Shown here: positions 63,281 through 64,000 of the stretch, piece by piece
Layout: each line of letters opens with the position of its first letter
Numbering within the stretch: the stretch's first letter is position 1
NCBI RefSeq assembly: GCF_001578185.1
Contig: NZ_CP011008.1
Coordinates: 3,004,001-3,068,000, forward strand
DNA from: Peribacillus simplex
GTDB lineage: Bacteria > Bacillota > Bacilli > Bacillales > DSM-1321
DNA: 64,000 nucleotides
Direction of reading: 5' to 3'
Made by a program: the position numbers and the translations under genes
Notes under the pieces: generated by a model
What the model was told of the DNA's origin: nothing
Database searches by the model: none
Seen by the model: only the letters and a program-made list of their open reading frames with translations

Positions 63281-64000
63281 ATGAAGTGGAAAATAGCCTG
63301 TATTCAAATGGATATTGCCTTCGGGCAACCGGATATCAATTTTCAGGTTGCGGAACAATGGTTGGAAGAAGCAGCACGGTCAGAACCCGATATCGTCATT
63401 TTACCAGAGCTTTGGACAACTGGATACGACTTGACCAGGTTAAATGAGATTGCTGATGAAGAGGCAGAGAAAACGATGGAATTTTTAAAAACCCAGGCAA
63501 AGGAACACCAGTTTCACATCATTGGAGGTTCCATTGCCAAAAAAACAGGCAAGGGTATCTATAACACCATGATCATCATCAATAAGGATGGAAAACTCAT
63601 TAAAGAGTATGATAAGCTTCACTTATTTCAATTGATGGATGAACATCGCTACCTACAGCCAGGTGAAAAAGAAGGTTTATTCACTCTTGATGAAAAAATA
63701 TGTGCTGGATTCATTTGTTATGACATCCGCTTCCCGGAATGGCAGCGAGCCCATGCTGTTCAAGGTGCCGAAGTTCTATTCGTAACCGCAGAATGGCCTA
63801 AGCCGAGACTCGATCACTGGAGAGCCTTATTGATTAGTCGTGCCATCGAGAACCAAGCCTATGTTGTAGCCGTTAATCGTTCAGGTTCGGATATCAATAA
63901 TATATTTGCTGGTCATTCCTTGATTATTGATCCATGGGGAGTTATCGTAAGTGAAGCGGGAGAAGAAAACGAACTATTGACAGGCACCTTGGACTTCACT
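63281..64000 (+). CDS. mtnU: Carbon-nitrogen hydrolase (nitrilase superfamily) MtnU, 3' end cut
   Basis: 240 codons in the window, family about 260 aa, so some 20 residues are missing. Catalytic triad: Glu in VILPELWTTGYD, Lys in EYDKLHLFQLM, Cys in CAGFICYDIRFPEW. Probably an omega-amidase for the 2-ketoglutaramate produced when MtnE uses glutamine, which is family-level inference. Divergent from mtnE; ATG 63281 follows GTGGGGG. Confidence 0.92.
   Translation, partial: MKWKIACIQMDIAFGQPDINFQVAEQWLEEAARSEPDIVILPELWTTGYDLTRLNEIADEEAEKTMEFLKTQAKEHQFHIIGGSIAKKTGKGIYNTMIIINKDGKLIKEYDKLHLFQLMDEHRYLQPGEKEGLFTLDEKICAGFICYDIRFPEWQRAHAVQGAEVLFVTAEWPKPRLDHWRALLISRAIENQAYVVAVNRSGSDINNIFAGHSLIIDPWGVIVSEAGEENELLTGTLDFT

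Noticed and set aside
1-64000. CRISPR arrays, prophage, rRNA
   Set aside because: No regularly spaced repeats, phage structural genes or rRNA sequences were seen.

Overview
The window comes from a low-GC, endospore-forming Firmicute of the family Bacillaceae; the gene set and order resemble Bacillus or Peribacillus, but I cannot name the species from sequence alone. Evidence: strong AGGAGG-type ribosome binding sites with many TTG and GTG starts, intrinsic terminators at most gene ends, two SAM-I (S-box) riboswitches, a SigW-type promoter, spore-coat CotF paralogues, a SleB/CwlJ-type hydrolase, Ku/LigD, FloT/YuaF and a complete mtnWXBD-mtnE-mtnU neighbourhood. There are no rRNA or tRNA genes, no CRISPR array and no prophage.

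Layout. 1-5.8 kb: truncated aldehyde dehydrogenase divergent from a GntR regulator, then an AdhB-like dehydrogenase flanked by two divergent pairs of CotF-like coat genes. 5.8-9.3 kb: a graveyard of decayed accessory DNA (small zinc-finger gene, IS110 transposase, unknown gene, possible transposase tail, DUF1524 end of a DUF262/GmrSD-type protein). 9.3-16.8 kb: flotillin operon, biotin transporter BioY, and several small genes, two of them frameshifted. 16.8-20.4 kb: fructose operon fruR-fruK-fruA. 20.6-24.7 kb: odhA-odhB of the TCA cycle. 25-33 kb: DODA-type dioxygenase, polysaccharide deacetylase, S-box controlled yitJ-metH, MOSC protein. 33-39 kb: a candidate small RNA, divergent ku and ligD, an intact IS1182-family element inserted between convergent ligD and dapF, then dapF. 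39-51 kb: purine permease, carbonic anhydrase, UppP, a GNAT acetyltransferase with an elaborate RNA leader, CidA/CidB pair, MurG paralogue, MscS channel, MATE pump, SDR protein. 51-57 kb: spore/envelope genes and a four-gene operon of a two-component system between two lipoproteins. 57-64 kb: a decayed ydaT-like gene, CobW GTPase, and the methionine salvage cluster.

How it fits together. Sulphur and methyl metabolism dominates: yitJ-metH re-methylates homocysteine, and mtnW-X-B-D with mtnE recycles methylthioadenosine to methionine; both operons carry S-box leaders and so should respond to SAM. The rest is mostly ordinary chromosomal housekeeping. The observations I consider most worth following are the leader of the GNAT gene (44.05-44.20 kb), where four mutually exclusive helices end in a sequestered Shine-Dalgarno, the solitary promoter-hairpin-terminator unit at 33.3 kb, and the IS1182 insertion that duplicated a shared bidirectional terminator so that both neighbours kept one.
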